DNA of 64,000 nucleotides from NCBI RefSeq assembly GCF_002007205.1, contig NZ_LAZS01000005.1, positions 1,674,001-1,738,000 on the forward strand. The letters run 5' to 3'. How positions within the stretch are numbered: position 1 is the first letter of the stretch; each line of letters starts with the position of its first letter. The translations under genes and the position numbers were made by a program. This document shows, piece by piece, positions 18,360-27,030 of this stretch. The stretch comes from Ensifer adhaerens (GTDB lineage Bacteria > Pseudomonadota > Alphaproteobacteria > Rhizobiales > Rhizobiaceae). Under the pieces are notes generated by a model. That model had not been told where the DNA came from and did no database searches. It was given only the letters and a program-made list of their open reading frames with translations.

Positions 18360-19247
18360 TTACTCCAGATTCTGGACCTGTTCGCGGAACTGGTCGATGA
18401 CGACCTTCAACTCAATGCCGGCCGCAGACACAGCGGCCGCGTTCGACTTGGAACAGATCGTATTCGATTCTCGGTTAAATTCCTGTGCGAGGAAATCAAG
18501 CTTGCGCCCGACCGGGCCGCCCTTCGACAGAAGCTCGCGGGCGGCAACGATATGGGAGCCGAGCCGGTCGATTTCCTCGCGAAGATCTGCCTTGGTGGCG
18601 AGCAGCGCCACTTCGGCATAAAGGCGCTCCCGCTCGAGTGAAGAGCCGTTGTCCATCACCAGGGCGACCTGTTGGGCCAGCCGATCGGCGATCGACGCAG
18701 CACTGCGCGAAGGGTCGGCCTCGACCGCCGCGGTCAGCGTCTCGATGGTCTCGACCTGGGCAAGCAGGATCTGACAGAGAGCGGTCCCCTCGTCTTCGCG
18801 CATCGCGCGCAAATCGGCGAGCGCAAGCCTCAGGCCTTCAACGATGTTCGCATCGAGGGCGGCGCGCTCTTCCTCGCTTTCCTCCGGCTCGCGAAAGTCG
18901 ACAATGCCACGGATCGAGAGAAGCGTGTCGAACTTCAGCGGCGCCGGATCGACGAGATCGCCCAACTGGCCGCGCAGGTTCAGGACGGCCGTCAAAGCCG
19001 CCTGATTGACCACCGCCTCGACGGCGGCCTCGCCACCACTGACCGATAGGCCAATCTGAAGATTGCCGCGCGAGAAGTAGTCACCAGCGAGCTTACGCAC
19101 CTCTGGCTCGAAGCGCTCCAGGCCCTGCGGCAGGCGGAGTCTCAAATCAAGGCCCTTGCCGTTGACGGAGCGCAGCTCCCAGGCCCAACGACGGCGGCCG
19201 CTGCTGCCTTCCCTCCGGGCAAAGCCGGTCATCGATTGGAGCGGCAT
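18360..19247 (-). CDS. yicC: YicC-family endoribonuclease
   Basis: 295 residues, beginning MPLQSMTGFARREG, the standard opening of the family (E. coli MIRSMTAYARRE). I chose the ATG at 19247, which has GGAGG 5 bases upstream; an adjacent ATG at 19250 is too close to that site. The C-terminal DUF1732 region ends KSNAAAVSAAGIELKVVIDQ and FREQVQNLE, as expected. YicC proteins are reported to be metal-dependent endoribonucleases acting on small RNAs. The gene is followed closely by gmk and preceded by a gap of 133 bases after mltG. Confidence 0.9.
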   Translation of the reverse strand: MPLQSMTGFARREGSSGRRRWAWELRSVNGKGLDLRLRLPQGLERFEPEVRKLAGDYFSRGNLQIGLSVSGGEAAVEAVVNQAALTAVLNLRGQLGDLVDPAPLKFDTLLSIRGIVDFREPEESEEERAALDANIVEGLRLALADLRAMREDEGTALCQILLAQVETIETLTAAVEADPSRSAASIADRLAQQVALVMDNGSSLERERLYAEVALLATKADLREEIDRLGSHIVAARELLSKGGPVGRKLDFLAQEFNRESNTICSKSNAAAVSAAGIELKVVIDQFREQVQNLE

Positions 19248-19380
19248 CATCACCTCCGTTGCGGTTTCAGCAGAAGCAATAAGGCGACGGCGCGGCATCC
19301 CGCAAGGGATATCCGCGCCGTGATTCGTCCGTCCACAATGCAAGCACCGCTGCGCGGCCGTGCGCCGCCAGCAGCCGGCG

Positions 19381-20580
19381 TTATTGCGGTTGCGTGGCCG
19401 CCGGTTGCGCCGTCCCGGCGTCAGCCCCAGCCTTGGCCGCTTCTGCCGCCCGCTCCGCCTCGACCTTGCGCCAGCGACGGACATTGGCATTGTGCTCGTC
19501 CAGTGTCTCGGCAAAGACATGGCCGCCCGTGCCGTCGGCGACGAAATAGAGCTCCGGCGTGCGCGACGGGTTGGCGACTGCCTCCAGCGCTGCCCGGCCA
19601 GGATTGGCGATCGGCGTCGGCGGCAGGCCCTTGATGATATAGGTGTTGTACGGCGTCTGCTTGTCGATGTCGGATTTCAGGATCGGCCGGTCGGCCGGCT
19701 TACCGTCGCCGCCGAAGATGCCGTAGATGATCGTCGGGTCGGATTGCAGCCGCATGCCCTTGTCGAGCCGGTTGATGAAGACGGAGGCGACGCGCGGGCG
19801 CTCGTCGGCACGACCGGTTTCCTTCTCCACGATCGAGGCAAGCGTCACCAGTTCCTCCACCGTCGACACCGGCAGGTTGGGATCGCGCTTTTCCCAGATC
19901 TGGCCGACCAGGACCTTCTGGGCGGCCGCCATCTGCTGGACAATCTCGCCGCGCTTGGTGCCACGCGTGAACTTGTAGGTGTCCGGCATCAGCGTGCCTT
20001 CCGGCGGCAGTTCCGTCGGCAGGTCGCCGACGAGCACCTGGTCGTCGGCCAGCCTGTGGAACATCTGCTTGACGGTCAGGCCTTCCGGAAGGGAAACGGA
20101 GTAGAGGATCGACTTGCCCGACTTCAGGAGCTGCATGACCTCCTGCATCGACGAGCCGGCCTTGATCTCGTATTCGCCGGCCTTCAGCGTCTCGTTGTCG
20201 AGGTAGGCTTCGGAAACGAAACGGAAGACGCGCGCATCGGTGATGATGTTGCTGCGCTCAAGCCCGCTGGCGATCTCGCTCATGCCGGCACCGCCGCGGA
20301 CGATGAAGTTCTGGTTCGCCTGCAGCGGACCCGGCTTTTCGTACTGGTGCATCGCATAATAGACCGTGCCGGCGGCGGCGAGCGCTGCAAAGACGATGAC
20401 GGTCATGACGAAGTTCAGGAAGATCACGACCTGGCTGCGGGCCTTGCGCGATCGTTTCGGCGGTTGCGGCACCTTCTCCGGACGCAGTGCCTCGTTTGCC
20501 GATTTCGGAATGATCGGCCCGTTGCTCGCGTTTTCACTGCGGCCGAATTGCGCCGCGCCGTTATCGTTTGTCTCGCTCAC
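19381..20580 (-). CDS. mltG: Endolytic peptidoglycan transglycosylase MltG (YceG family)
   Basis: 399 residues from GTG 20580, which has GGGA 5 bases upstream; the frame also runs to an ATG at 20673, but the extra 31 residues look unlike the family. A basic cytoplasmic stretch is followed by one membrane helix (about 48-70, VVIFLNFVMTVIVFAALAAA). The YceG domain includes LPPEGTLMPDTYKF and TLASIVEKETGRADERPRVA, whose EKE glutamate is the catalytic acid, then FINRLDKGMRLQSDPTIIYG and YNTYIIKGLPPTPIANPG. MltG cuts nascent glycan strands. A Pro/Ala-rich tail follows. It sits downstream of fabF, an arrangement also common in Rhizobiales. Confidence 0.93.
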   Translation of the reverse strand: MSETNDNGAAQFGRSENASNGPIIPKSANEALRPEKVPQPPKRSRKARSQVVIFLNFVMTVIVFAALAAAGTVYYAMHQYEKPGPLQANQNFIVRGGAGMSEIASGLERSNIITDARVFRFVSEAYLDNETLKAGEYEIKAGSSMQEVMQLLKSGKSILYSVSLPEGLTVKQMFHRLADDQVLVGDLPTELPPEGTLMPDTYKFTRGTKRGEIVQQMAAAQKVLVGQIWEKRDPNLPVSTVEELVTLASIVEKETGRADERPRVASVFINRLDKGMRLQSDPTIIYGIFGGDGKPADRPILKSDIDKQTPYNTYIIKGLPPTPIANPGRAALEAVANPSRTPELYFVADGTGGHVFAETLDEHNANVRRWRKVEAERAAEAAKAGADAGTAQPAATQPQ

Positions 20581-21042
20581 GATTATCCCGAACCCGAAAT
20601 TCGCGGCCTCATTCTCTTCCTGCTTCCGGTGCGAATTTCGGACTGGACCGTGGCAGGCATGGGTCAAATTCAAATAGCGGCACCGCCCAGATGGCCGGCG
20701 TACCGCAGTTACTCAAAAATCCGCAGTCGGTGCAATCTCACCGAAGAACCACAGAAATGTGTCGAATCACCGTCCGTTCAAGAGAACGCGGCGGACGTCC
20801 GACACTTTAATCCGGAACTTCGGCCCGCGGCAAAAAACCGGGCGACCCACCGTTCCAGGCAATAGCTGAATGGCAATCTGACAGATATGCCTTGCGCGAA
20901 CATCGCGGTCGGCGAGCGCCGTCTTGCATGACGGCGCTTCCTCCCAACACATGCTTGTAGCGAGCAATACGGCAAAAGCTGGATCATCGCGCCGCCTTTG
21001 GTCGCTGGCGCGATGATTGGCTCAGGTAAAGTTCCGGCGCGA
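20581..21042. other. mltG-fabF intergenic region with two hairpins
   Basis: 462 bases without a convincing gene. It contains the fabF terminator (20982-21018) and a second perfect hairpin, AGCGCCGTC-TTGCAT-GACGGCGCT at 20915-20938, with no U tract on either side. The mltG promoter must lie between about 20600 and 20900 on the minus strand, but no clear -35/-10 pair was found. Short open frames here have no ribosome site or family resemblance. A small RNA is possible. Confidence 0.45.
20982..21018 (-). terminator. Terminator downstream of fabF
   Basis: GATCATCGCGCC pairs with GGCGCGATGATT (one terminal wobble) around a 13-base loop, 24 bases after the fabF stop. The minus strand continues CCAGCTTTTGCC, a short U run. 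It likely ends the fatty-acid transcript, leaving mltG to its own promoter. Confidence 0.65.
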
Positions 21043-22308
21043 TCAGGCGCCGGTGTAGCGGCGCAGGACGAGCGAGGCGTTGGTGCCGCCGAAGCCGAAG
21101 GAGTTCGAGAGCGCCACGTTGATTTCGCGCTTGCGCGCGACATGCGGCACGAGGTCGATCTTCGTCTCGACGGACGGGTTGTCCAGGTTCAGCGTCGGCG
21201 GCGCGATGTTGTCGCGGATCGCCAGCGCCGAGAAGATCGCTTCGACCGCACCGGCAGCGCCGAGCAGGTGGCCGATGGCCGACTTCGTCGAGGACATCGA
21301 GATCTTCGATGCGTGCTCGCCGACCAGACGCTCGACGGCGCCAAGCTCGATCGTGTCGGCCATGGTGGAGGTGCCGTGGGCGTTGATGTAGTCGACATCG
21401 GCTGCCGTCAGGCCGGCGCGCTTCAGCGCCATCTGCATGCAGCGATAGGCGCCATCGCCGTCTTCCGACGGAGCGGTGATGTGGAACGCATCGCCCGAAA
21501 GACCGTAGCCGACGACTTCCGCATAGATCTTGGCGCCACGCGCCTTGGCATGCTCGAGCTCTTCAAGGATGACGACGCCGGCGCCCTCGCCCATGACGAA
21601 GCCGTCACGGTCGATATCGTAGGGGCGCGAGGCCTTCTGCGGGTCGTCGTTGTGCTGTGTCGACAGCGCCTTGCAGGCGGCAAAGCCCGCGAGAGAGATA
21701 CGGCAGATCGGCGATTCCGCGCCGCCGGCCACCATGACGTCGGCATCGCCGAGCGCGATCAGGCGGCTCGCGTCGCCGATCGCATGCGCGCCGGTCGAAC
21801 AGGCGGTGACGACAGAGTGGTTGGGACCGCGCAGCTTGTGGCGGATCGACACCTGGCCCGAGGCAAGGTTGATGAGCCGGCCGGGAATGAAGAATGGCGA
21901 GATGCGGCGGGGGCCCTTGTCGCGCAGCGTGTAGCCGCCTTCGACGATGCCTTCGAGACCGCCGATGCCCGAACCGATCAGCACGCCGGTCGCGATCTGG
22001 TCTTCATCGTTCTCCGGCTTCCAGCCGGCATCGGCCAGCGCCATGTCGGCCGCAGCCATTGCGTAGACGATGAACGGATCGACCTTGCGCTGCTCCTTCG
22101 GCTCCATCCAGTCGTCGGCATTGAAGGTGGCGTCGGTGCCGTCGCCGAAGGGAATACGGCAGGCAATCTTGGCAGGAAGGTCCTCGACCTCGAATTCGGT
22201 TACCTTGCGCGCGGCATTGTGCCCGGCAAGCAGGCGCGCCCACGTCGCCTCAGTTCCGCAACCCAAGGGAGATACCATGCCGGTACCGGTGATAACGACA
22301 CGTCTCAT
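21043..22308 (-). CDS. fabF: 3-oxoacyl-[acyl-carrier-protein] synthase II
   Basis: 421 residues. The Cys-His-His triad of elongating KAS enzymes is complete: C170 in VVTACSTGAHAIG, H311 in INAHGTSTMADT and H347 in TKSAIGHLLGAAGAVE, with K342 next to the second His. It condenses malonyl-ACP with acyl-ACP in type II fatty acid synthesis. It follows acpP by 221 bases on the same strand, an order conserved from E. coli to rhizobia. A hairpin lies between the two genes. Confidence 0.96.
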   Translation of the reverse strand: MRRVVITGTGMVSPLGCGTEATWARLLAGHNAARKVTEFEVEDLPAKIACRIPFGDGTDATFNADDWMEPKEQRKVDPFIVYAMAAADMALADAGWKPENDEDQIATGVLIGSGIGGLEGIVEGGYTLRDKGPRRISPFFIPGRLINLASGQVSIRHKLRGPNHSVVTACSTGAHAIGDASRLIALGDADVMVAGGAESPICRISLAGFAACKALSTQHNDDPQKASRPYDIDRDGFVMGEGAGVVILEELEHAKARGAKIYAEVVGYGLSGDAFHITAPSEDGDGAYRCMQMALKRAGLTAADVDYINAHGTSTMADTIELGAVERLVGEHASKISMSSTKSAIGHLLGAAGAVEAIFSALAIRDNIAPPTLNLDNPSVETKIDLVPHVARKREINVALSNSFGFGGTNASLVLRRYTGA

Positions 22309-22481
22309 AGTCCGCGACCCACCCTGACTTTTCCATTTCAGAGCCGGATCGGACCACGTGTAACGAACCCGATCCGGGCATCCATTTTAAGGTTCTTATT
22401 CACGATCAGAGGGAAATGCGGGAAACGCTTGCTGATCGAAACCCACGCTCAGCGCAGGACAGCCCACTTCCCTGGGCTTAT

Positions 22482-22504
22482 ACGGGCCGCTCAACGCGGC
22501 CCGT
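22482..22504 (-). terminator. Hairpin between acpP and fabF
   Basis: ACGGGCCGC and GCGGCCCGT form a perfect 9-base stem with a TCAAC loop, 25 bases after the acpP stop. There is no U tract, so it may act as a partial terminator or mRNA 3' stabiliser that lets acpP be expressed above fabF (inference). Confidence 0.5.
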
Positions 22505-22529
22505 CCACGGCCGAAGCCGCTTTAAGATA

Positions 22530-22766
22530 TTAGGCCTGAGCCTTTTCGATGAACTTGACGGCGTCGCCGACAGTCAGGATCGAGTCAGCAGCGTCGTCCG
22601 GGATTTCAACGCCGAATTCTTCTTCGAAAGCCATGACCAGTTCGACGGTGTCGAGCGAGTCCGCGCCGAGGTCATCGATGAAGCTTGCGCCTTCGCTGAC
22701 CTTTTCGGCGTCGACGCCAAGATGATCAATAACAATTTTCTTTACGCGTTCTGCGATATCGCTCAT
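22530..22766 (-). CDS. acpP: Acyl carrier protein
   Basis: 78 residues, small and very acidic. The phosphopantetheine attachment serine is S37 in [12 protein letters not shown], and the flanks [11 protein letters not shown] and [14 protein letters not shown] are those of the housekeeping AcpP. The ATG at 22766 has AGGA 9 bases upstream; the open frame extends further but without ACP character. It carries growing acyl chains for the Fab enzymes and donates them to lipid and lipid A synthesis. Long gaps on both sides (333 and 221 bases) suggest its own promoter and a separate short transcript. Confidence 0.97.
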   Translation of the reverse strand: MSDIAERVKKIVIDHLGVDAEKVSEGASFIDDLGADSLDTVELVMAFEEEFGVEIPDDAADSILTVGDAVKFIEKAQA

Positions 22767-23099
22767 GTCGGAGTTCCTCGACCTTCGTTTCTGTAGGCGC
22801 CAGTCCGGCACCGGTACTCTTAGTGTGAGCCTGATAGACCAAGACGGCCTACCCGGCAATCCATCCAACCGGAACTGCGGCAAACCCAAGGCAGCCAAGG
22901 CTGCCGGACACCTGGCGGGACCGGTCGACTGCTAACAGTCATGGCCCGATTAACACGGTTTAACGCTGTCGCAAAGTCCGAAAATGCCTGTCATTCGCTT
23001 GCTCAACATTGAATTTCAGGCATTTGGCAGGCGGCGTCCCGGGACGTTGAAGATCGCCCGCCGCACAATCTCGGCGGGCGGCCCATCCCGGAAACCGGA
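22767..23099. other. fabG-acpP intergenic region
   Basis: 333 bases. Near its upstream end it holds the hairpin at 23055-23080 that follows fabG. The remainder should contain the acpP promoter, but I could not pick out a convincing pair of boxes. No ORF with a ribosome site was seen apart from the start of acpP itself. Confidence 0.4.
23055..23080 (-). terminator. Hairpin after fabG
   Basis: CGCCCGCCG pairs perfectly with CGGCGGGCG across an 8-base loop, 20 bases after the fabG stop. It has no U tract and may act as a weak or Rho-assisted terminator. Confidence 0.5.
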
Positions 23100-23837
23100 T
23101 CAGATCATGGCCATGCCGCCATTGACGTGAATCGTCTGGCCGGTAACGTAGCCCGCTTCGTTCGAGGCGAGGTAAACGACCGCGGACGCGATTTCGGCGC
23201 CAGTGCCCATCCGCTTCATCGGGATCGCGCCCATGATCGCGTCCTTCTGCTTGTCGTTAAGCTTGCCGGTCATCGCGCTTTCGATGAAGCCCGGAGCCAC
23301 GCAGTTGACCGTGACGTTGCGCGTCGCGATTTCCTGGGCCAGCGATTTGGAGAAGCCGATCATGCCGGCCTTGGAGGCGCAGTAGTTCGCCTGGCCGGGG
23401 TTGCCGGTGACGCCGACGATGGAGGTGATGTTGACGATGCGGCCGAAACGGCGACGCATCATCGGATGCGTGAGTTCTCGCGTCAGGCGGAAGACGGCAG
23501 TCAGGTTGACCTCGAGAACGGCGTCCCAGTCCTCGTCGCTCATGCGAACGAAGAGGCCGTCCTTGGTGATGCCGGCGTTGTTGACGAGAATATCGACGCC
23601 ACCGAGTTCGGCCTCGGCCTTTTCGCCGAGCGCCTTGACTTCGGCGCGGTCGGAAAGGTTCGCCGGGAACAACTGCACGCGATCGCCAAGCTCGTTGGCA
23701 AGCGCTTCCAGCTTCTCGATGCGAGTGCCGTGCAGACCGACGGTCGCGCCCTGGGCGTGCAGCATGCGGGCGATTTCTTCGCCGATACCACCGGATGCGC
23801 CGGTAACGAGAGCCTTGCGGCCGGAAAGATCAAACAT
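23100..23837 (-). CDS. fabG: 3-oxoacyl-[acyl-carrier-protein] reductase
   Basis: 245 residues, typical FabG length. The NADPH-binding loop TGASGGIG lies at 12-19, NNAG at 86-89, and the catalytic set includes N111, S139 (NITSIVG), Y152 and K156 (YCASK). The C-terminus GYVTGQTIHVNGGMAMI is the FabG hallmark. It reduces 3-oxoacyl-ACP to 3-hydroxyacyl-ACP. It lies 39 bases after fabD on the same strand and is most likely co-transcribed with it. Confidence 0.96.
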   Translation of the reverse strand: MFDLSGRKALVTGASGGIGEEIARMLHAQGATVGLHGTRIEKLEALANELGDRVQLFPANLSDRAEVKALGEKAEAELGGVDILVNNAGITKDGLFVRMSDEDWDAVLEVNLTAVFRLTRELTHPMMRRRFGRIVNITSIVGVTGNPGQANYCASKAGMIGFSKSLAQEIATRNVTVNCVAPGFIESAMTGKLNDKQKDAIMGAIPMKRMGTGAEIASAVVYLASNEAGYVTGQTIHVNGGMAMI

Positions 23838-23876
23838 CTCTTTGATTCCTTATAACTGGAGCGCCTAGGCGTTCGC

Positions 23877-24821
23877 TCAGGCGAGCAAGGCGGCGAGTGC
23901 AGCGTCGATATCGGCAGGCGTATTGACGGCGATACCGTTGACGGTCTTGTCGATGCGGCGGGCAAGCCCGGTCAGGACCTTGCCGGAACCGAGTTCATAA
24001 AGCGTCGTGACATTGTTGGCGGCAAACCATTCGACCGTCTCGCGCCAGCGGACCTGGCCGGTGACCTGCTCGACCAGCAGCCGGGCGATCTCGTCGGCAT
24101 CGCTGACGGGGGCGGCGAGCACGTTGGCGATGACGGGCACGACCGGATTGCGCTTCTCGACCTTGGCCAGCGCCTCGCGCATCGCATCGGCAGCCGGCGC
24201 CATCAGGCTCGAATGGAAGGGGGCAGAGACCGGCAGCATCAGAGCGCGCTTGGCGCCCTTTTCGGACGCGAGTGCTGCGGCCTTTTCGACGGCCGCCTTC
24301 TCGCCGGAAATCACGAGCTGGCCGCCGCCGTTGTCGTTTGCGATCTGGCAGGAACCCAGCGCCGACGCTTCGCGGCAGACGGCTTCGACGTCTGCATGCT
24401 CGAGGCCGATGATTGCCGCCATCGCACCCTTGCCGACCGGAACTGCCGCCTGCATGGCGTTGCCGCGGATGCGCAGGAGACGCGCCGTGTCGGCAATGGA
24501 GAAGGTACCGGCGGCACAGAGTGCCGAATATTCGCCGAGCGAATGGCCGGCGACGAAAGAGACCTTGGACTTGATGTCGAGGCCCTTGGCTTCGAGCACA
24601 CGTATGACCGCCATCGATACGGCCATCAGCGCAGGCTGGGCGTTCGCCGTCAGCGTCAGCGTTTCCTCGGGGCCGTTCCACATGATCTCAGACAGCTTCT
24701 GGCCGAGCGCTTCATCGACTTCGGCAAAGACGGCTGCCGCTTCCGGGAAAGCGTCGGCCAGATCCTTGCCCATTCCGACAGCCTGGCTGCCCTGACCGGG
24801 GAACGTGAATGCAATGCTCAT
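23877..24821 (-). CDS. fabD: Malonyl-CoA:ACP transacylase
   Basis: 314 residues. FPGQGSQAVGMG (7-18) forms the oxyanion region, the nucleophile is S94 in AGHSLGEYSAL, and the partner histidine sits in PVSAPFHSSLM (about 203). It loads malonate on to ACP. It is the first gene of the minus-strand fatty-acid block. The ATG is preceded by AAGGGA. A 45-base hairpin stands 18 bases upstream of the start, a notable feature of its control region. Confidence 0.96.
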   Translation of the reverse strand: MSIAFTFPGQGSQAVGMGKDLADAFPEAAAVFAEVDEALGQKLSEIMWNGPEETLTLTANAQPALMAVSMAVIRVLEAKGLDIKSKVSFVAGHSLGEYSALCAAGTFSIADTARLLRIRGNAMQAAVPVGKGAMAAIIGLEHADVEAVCREASALGSCQIANDNGGGQLVISGEKAAVEKAAALASEKGAKRALMLPVSAPFHSSLMAPAADAMREALAKVEKRNPVVPVIANVLAAPVSDADEIARLLVEQVTGQVRWRETVEWFAANNVTTLYELGSGKVLTGLARRIDKTVNGIAVNTPADIDAALAALLA

Positions 24822-25179
24822 GGGATAGTCCCTTCCCTAGATCACTATGATTTCGGGTCGGCTCGACACGAAATCATAGTGATCGGTTCTTATGAGGTGG
24901 CACGGGATACGGGCGAAAACTGCACACATTTTTCGCCAAGCCCGCTCCGACTTCCTCTCCATTCACATTCCTTACCGGCGAGTCAAGCTTGCAGGCCCGC
25001 CCGGGCGGCGCCGACGGCGGCTTTTGCCCTTGATCTTCAACAATCAAGGCGTAAGTTTGCCGCCCGATGTCGTTCTGCCCACAGACGAACGCCAGGGCAA
25101 GGCGACCACTCCATTCCCGGCGCGCGCGCCCCTTTCCTCCCCAGGCCGGCGCCCGCCCTTCACAAGGATACTTATCTAG
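24822..25179. other. Divergent fabD / aldo-keto reductase intergenic region
   Basis: 358 bases with the large hairpin at 24840-24884 next to fabD. A weaker inverted repeat, CCTTGAT (25028-25034) and ATCAAGG (25043-25049), lies nearer the aldo/keto reductase gene. Promoters for both genes must be here, but none is clear by eye. Confidence 0.5.
24840..24884. repeat. Long perfect inverted repeat upstream of fabD
   Basis: GATCACTATGATTTCG is mirrored exactly by CGAAATCATAGTGATC (16 bases each), and inside them GTCG pairs with CGAC around a GCT loop, leaving only one G/A mismatch in a 21-position stem. It is far more AT-rich than its surroundings. It resembles the palindromic units dispersed in rhizobial intergenic regions, and it could be such an element or an operator or leader hairpin for fabD. 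Copy number cannot be judged from one window. Confidence 0.7.
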
Positions 25180-26223
25180 ATGCGCTACAACACGCTTGGC
25201 CGCACCGGCATCAAGGTCTCTGAAATCTGCCTCGGCACCATGACCTGGGGCTCGCAGAATTCCGTCGCCGAGGCACACGAGCAGCTGGATCACGCCTTCG
25301 ACAAGGGCGTCAACTTCATCGATACGGCGGAACTCTATCCGACGACCCCGCTCTCGCCTGAGACCTATGGCGACACGGAGTGCTTCATCGGCGAATGGCT
25401 GGCCAAGCGCGGGCGTCGCGACGATGTCGTTGTCGCGACCAAGGTTGCCGGCCCCGGCCGCCCATACATCCGAGAAGGCAGCCCGACCACGCCGGAGGGC
25501 ATCGAGCAGGCGATCGACGCCAGCCTCAAGCGGCTGAAGACCGACTATGTCGACCTCTATCAGCTCCATTGGCCGAACCGCGGTCACTACCATTTCCGCA
25601 ACGCCTGGTCCTACGATCCATCCAAGCAGGACAAGGCGCATGTCGCCGGCGACCTCCGGGCGATCCTCGACAAGCTCGGCGACCTCGTAAAGGCCGGCAA
25701 GGTCCGCGCGATCGGCCTTTCCAACGAAACAGCCTGGGGCACGATGAAGTTCATCGACATGGCCGAGCGCCACGGCCTGCCGCGCGTCGCGTCGATCCAG
25801 AACGAATACAACCTGCTTTACCGCGCCTACGATCTCGACCTTTCAGAAGTGTCGCATCACGAGGACGTGGGCCTGCTCGCCTATTCGCCGCTCGCGGCCG
25901 GGCTTTTGAGCGGCAAGTATCTGGGTGGCGCCAAGCCCAAGGGTTCGCGCCTTGATATCAACGGCGACCTCGGCGGCCGCTACACGCCGCACCAGGAGCC
26001 CGCCGTCGAAGGCTATGTCAAACTTGCGCGCGAGCACGGGCTCGATCCGGCGCAGATGGCGATCGCCTTCTGCCTGGCGCGGCCGTTCATGGCGTCCGTC
26101 ATCATCGGCGCGACGTCGATGGAACAGCTGAAGACCAACCTCGGCGCCGTCGACCTCACCCTGTCGCAGGACATCATGAACGGGATCCGGCGGCTGCATC
26201 GGATCTATCCCATGCCGATCTGA
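25180..26223 (+). CDS. Aldo/keto reductase, Tas-like
   Basis: 347 residues, beginning MRYNTLGRTGIKVSEICLGT. The AKR tetrad is recognisable: Asp in FIDTAELYP, Tyr in the same stretch, Lys in VATKVAGPGRP and His in YQLHWPNRG. The insert PTTPLSPETYGDTE and the ends IIGATSMEQLKTNL and RRLHRIYPMP closely follow E. coli Tas, a protein of unknown physiological substrate that was linked to tyrosine auxotrophy suppression. It probably uses NADPH. AAGGA lies about 11 bases before the ATG. A DfsB-type gene follows 19 bases later. Confidence 0.9.
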   Translation: MRYNTLGRTGIKVSEICLGTMTWGSQNSVAEAHEQLDHAFDKGVNFIDTAELYPTTPLSPETYGDTECFIGEWLAKRGRRDDVVVATKVAGPGRPYIREGSPTTPEGIEQAIDASLKRLKTDYVDLYQLHWPNRGHYHFRNAWSYDPSKQDKAHVAGDLRAILDKLGDLVKAGKVRAIGLSNETAWGTMKFIDMAERHGLPRVASIQNEYNLLYRAYDLDLSEVSHHEDVGLLAYSPLAAGLLSGKYLGGAKPKGSRLDINGDLGGRYTPHQEPAVEGYVKLAREHGLDPAQMAIAFCLARPFMASVIIGATSMEQLKTNLGAVDLTLSQDIMNGIRRLHRIYPMPI

Positions 26224-26242
26224 AGCCGCGAATCGATCGCCG

Positions 26243-26755
26243 ATGCCGGTGCCTCAGACAAAAGCGGAATTGCTTCAGGCGATCGACGTCCAGTTCGCCA
26301 GGCTGGTGCGCGAACTGGAGCGCATTCCTGACGACCTGTACCGTGAGCCTTCGCTGGAAGGGCACGCCAAGGGGACAATGATGAGCGTCGGCGACCTCGT
26401 CGCCTACCTCATCGGCTGGGGCGAACTGGTGATCAAATGGATCGATCGCGATCAGCACGGCGAGCCGGTCGACTTTCCCGAGACGGGCTATCAATGGAAC
26501 GAACTCGGCAGGCTCGCACAAAAGTTCTACGCCGATTTTCGCGCTTTGCCGCCGGCGGGGCTCATCGCCCGCCTGCGGCGCAGCAAGGAGGCGCTAGAAG
26601 CGCTGATCGAGGCACGGGACGAGCAGGCGCTCTATGGGCGTCCGTGGTACGGCAAATTCACGCTCGGACGCATGATACAGTTCAACACTTCCTCTCCCTA
26701 CGCCAATGCCCACGGCCGCCTGCGCAAATGGAAAAAGGTGAGCGGGCTGGCGTAG
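26243..26755 (+). CDS. ClbS/DfsB-family four-helix-bundle protein
   Basis: 170 residues without signal peptide or membrane segments. The pattern PQTKAELLQAIDVQFARLV, IPDDLYREPSLEGH, SVGDLVAYLIGWGELVIKW and PWYGKFTLGRMIQFNTSSPY matches the ClbS/DfsB family (DUF1706), whose founder ClbS protects E. coli from its own colibactin and whose other members resemble DinB-type bundles. The actual substrate here is unknown. It lies 19 bases after the aldo/keto reductase and is probably co-transcribed, though no functional link is obvious. Confidence 0.82.
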   Translation: MPVPQTKAELLQAIDVQFARLVRELERIPDDLYREPSLEGHAKGTMMSVGDLVAYLIGWGELVIKWIDRDQHGEPVDFPETGYQWNELGRLAQKFYADFRALPPAGLIARLRRSKEALEALIEARDEQALYGRPWYGKFTLGRMIQFNTSSPYANAHGRLRKWKKVSGLA

Positions 26756-26779
26756 AAAGCGGAAAAGACGCCGCGAGCC

Positions 26780-26807
26780 TTGCCTTCCGCGGAAAAATGC
26801 GTATAAG
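26780..26807 (+). promoter_or_regulatory. Candidate promoter of the rpsF operon
   Basis: TTGCCT (26780-26785) and TATAAG (26802-26807) are 16 bases apart, a good sigma-70-like pair for a rhizobium. It would give a leader of about 215 bases before rpsF. Identified by eye. Confidence 0.45.
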
Positions 26808-26849
26808 CGCGCTGTTCGAAATGCCCGGTCTTCTGGCTGGTGGCTGAAC

Positions 26850-26905
26850 GGAGGGCCGGTTTCCCAATAGGGGAGCCGCTAGGATAGCAAGTCTTTCCGG
26901 CCTCC
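26850..26905 (+). promoter_or_regulatory. Structured leader of the ribosomal operon
   Basis: GGAGGGCCGG and CCGGCCTCC can pair (one bulge) across about 37 bases in the long rpsF leader. Many bacteria control rpsF by a leader that binds the S6:S18 pair; whether this leader holds that motif cannot be decided by eye. Confidence 0.3.
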
Positions 26906-27030
26906 CGTGTCTCCGCTCTCGACCGTCTCGATACAACACTTTCTTGCCGGCTCCTGCGAGCCCATAAGAACAGTCGTTGAGGCTTAGCCGCCGAGGTCCG
27001 GGCTGATTAACGCAAGAAAGGCAAGCCACA

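Noticed and set aside
20767-20967. A 66-codon minus-strand frame in the mltG-fabF gap
   Set aside because: No ribosome site, it crosses the hairpin at 20915-20938, and the composition is not protein-like.
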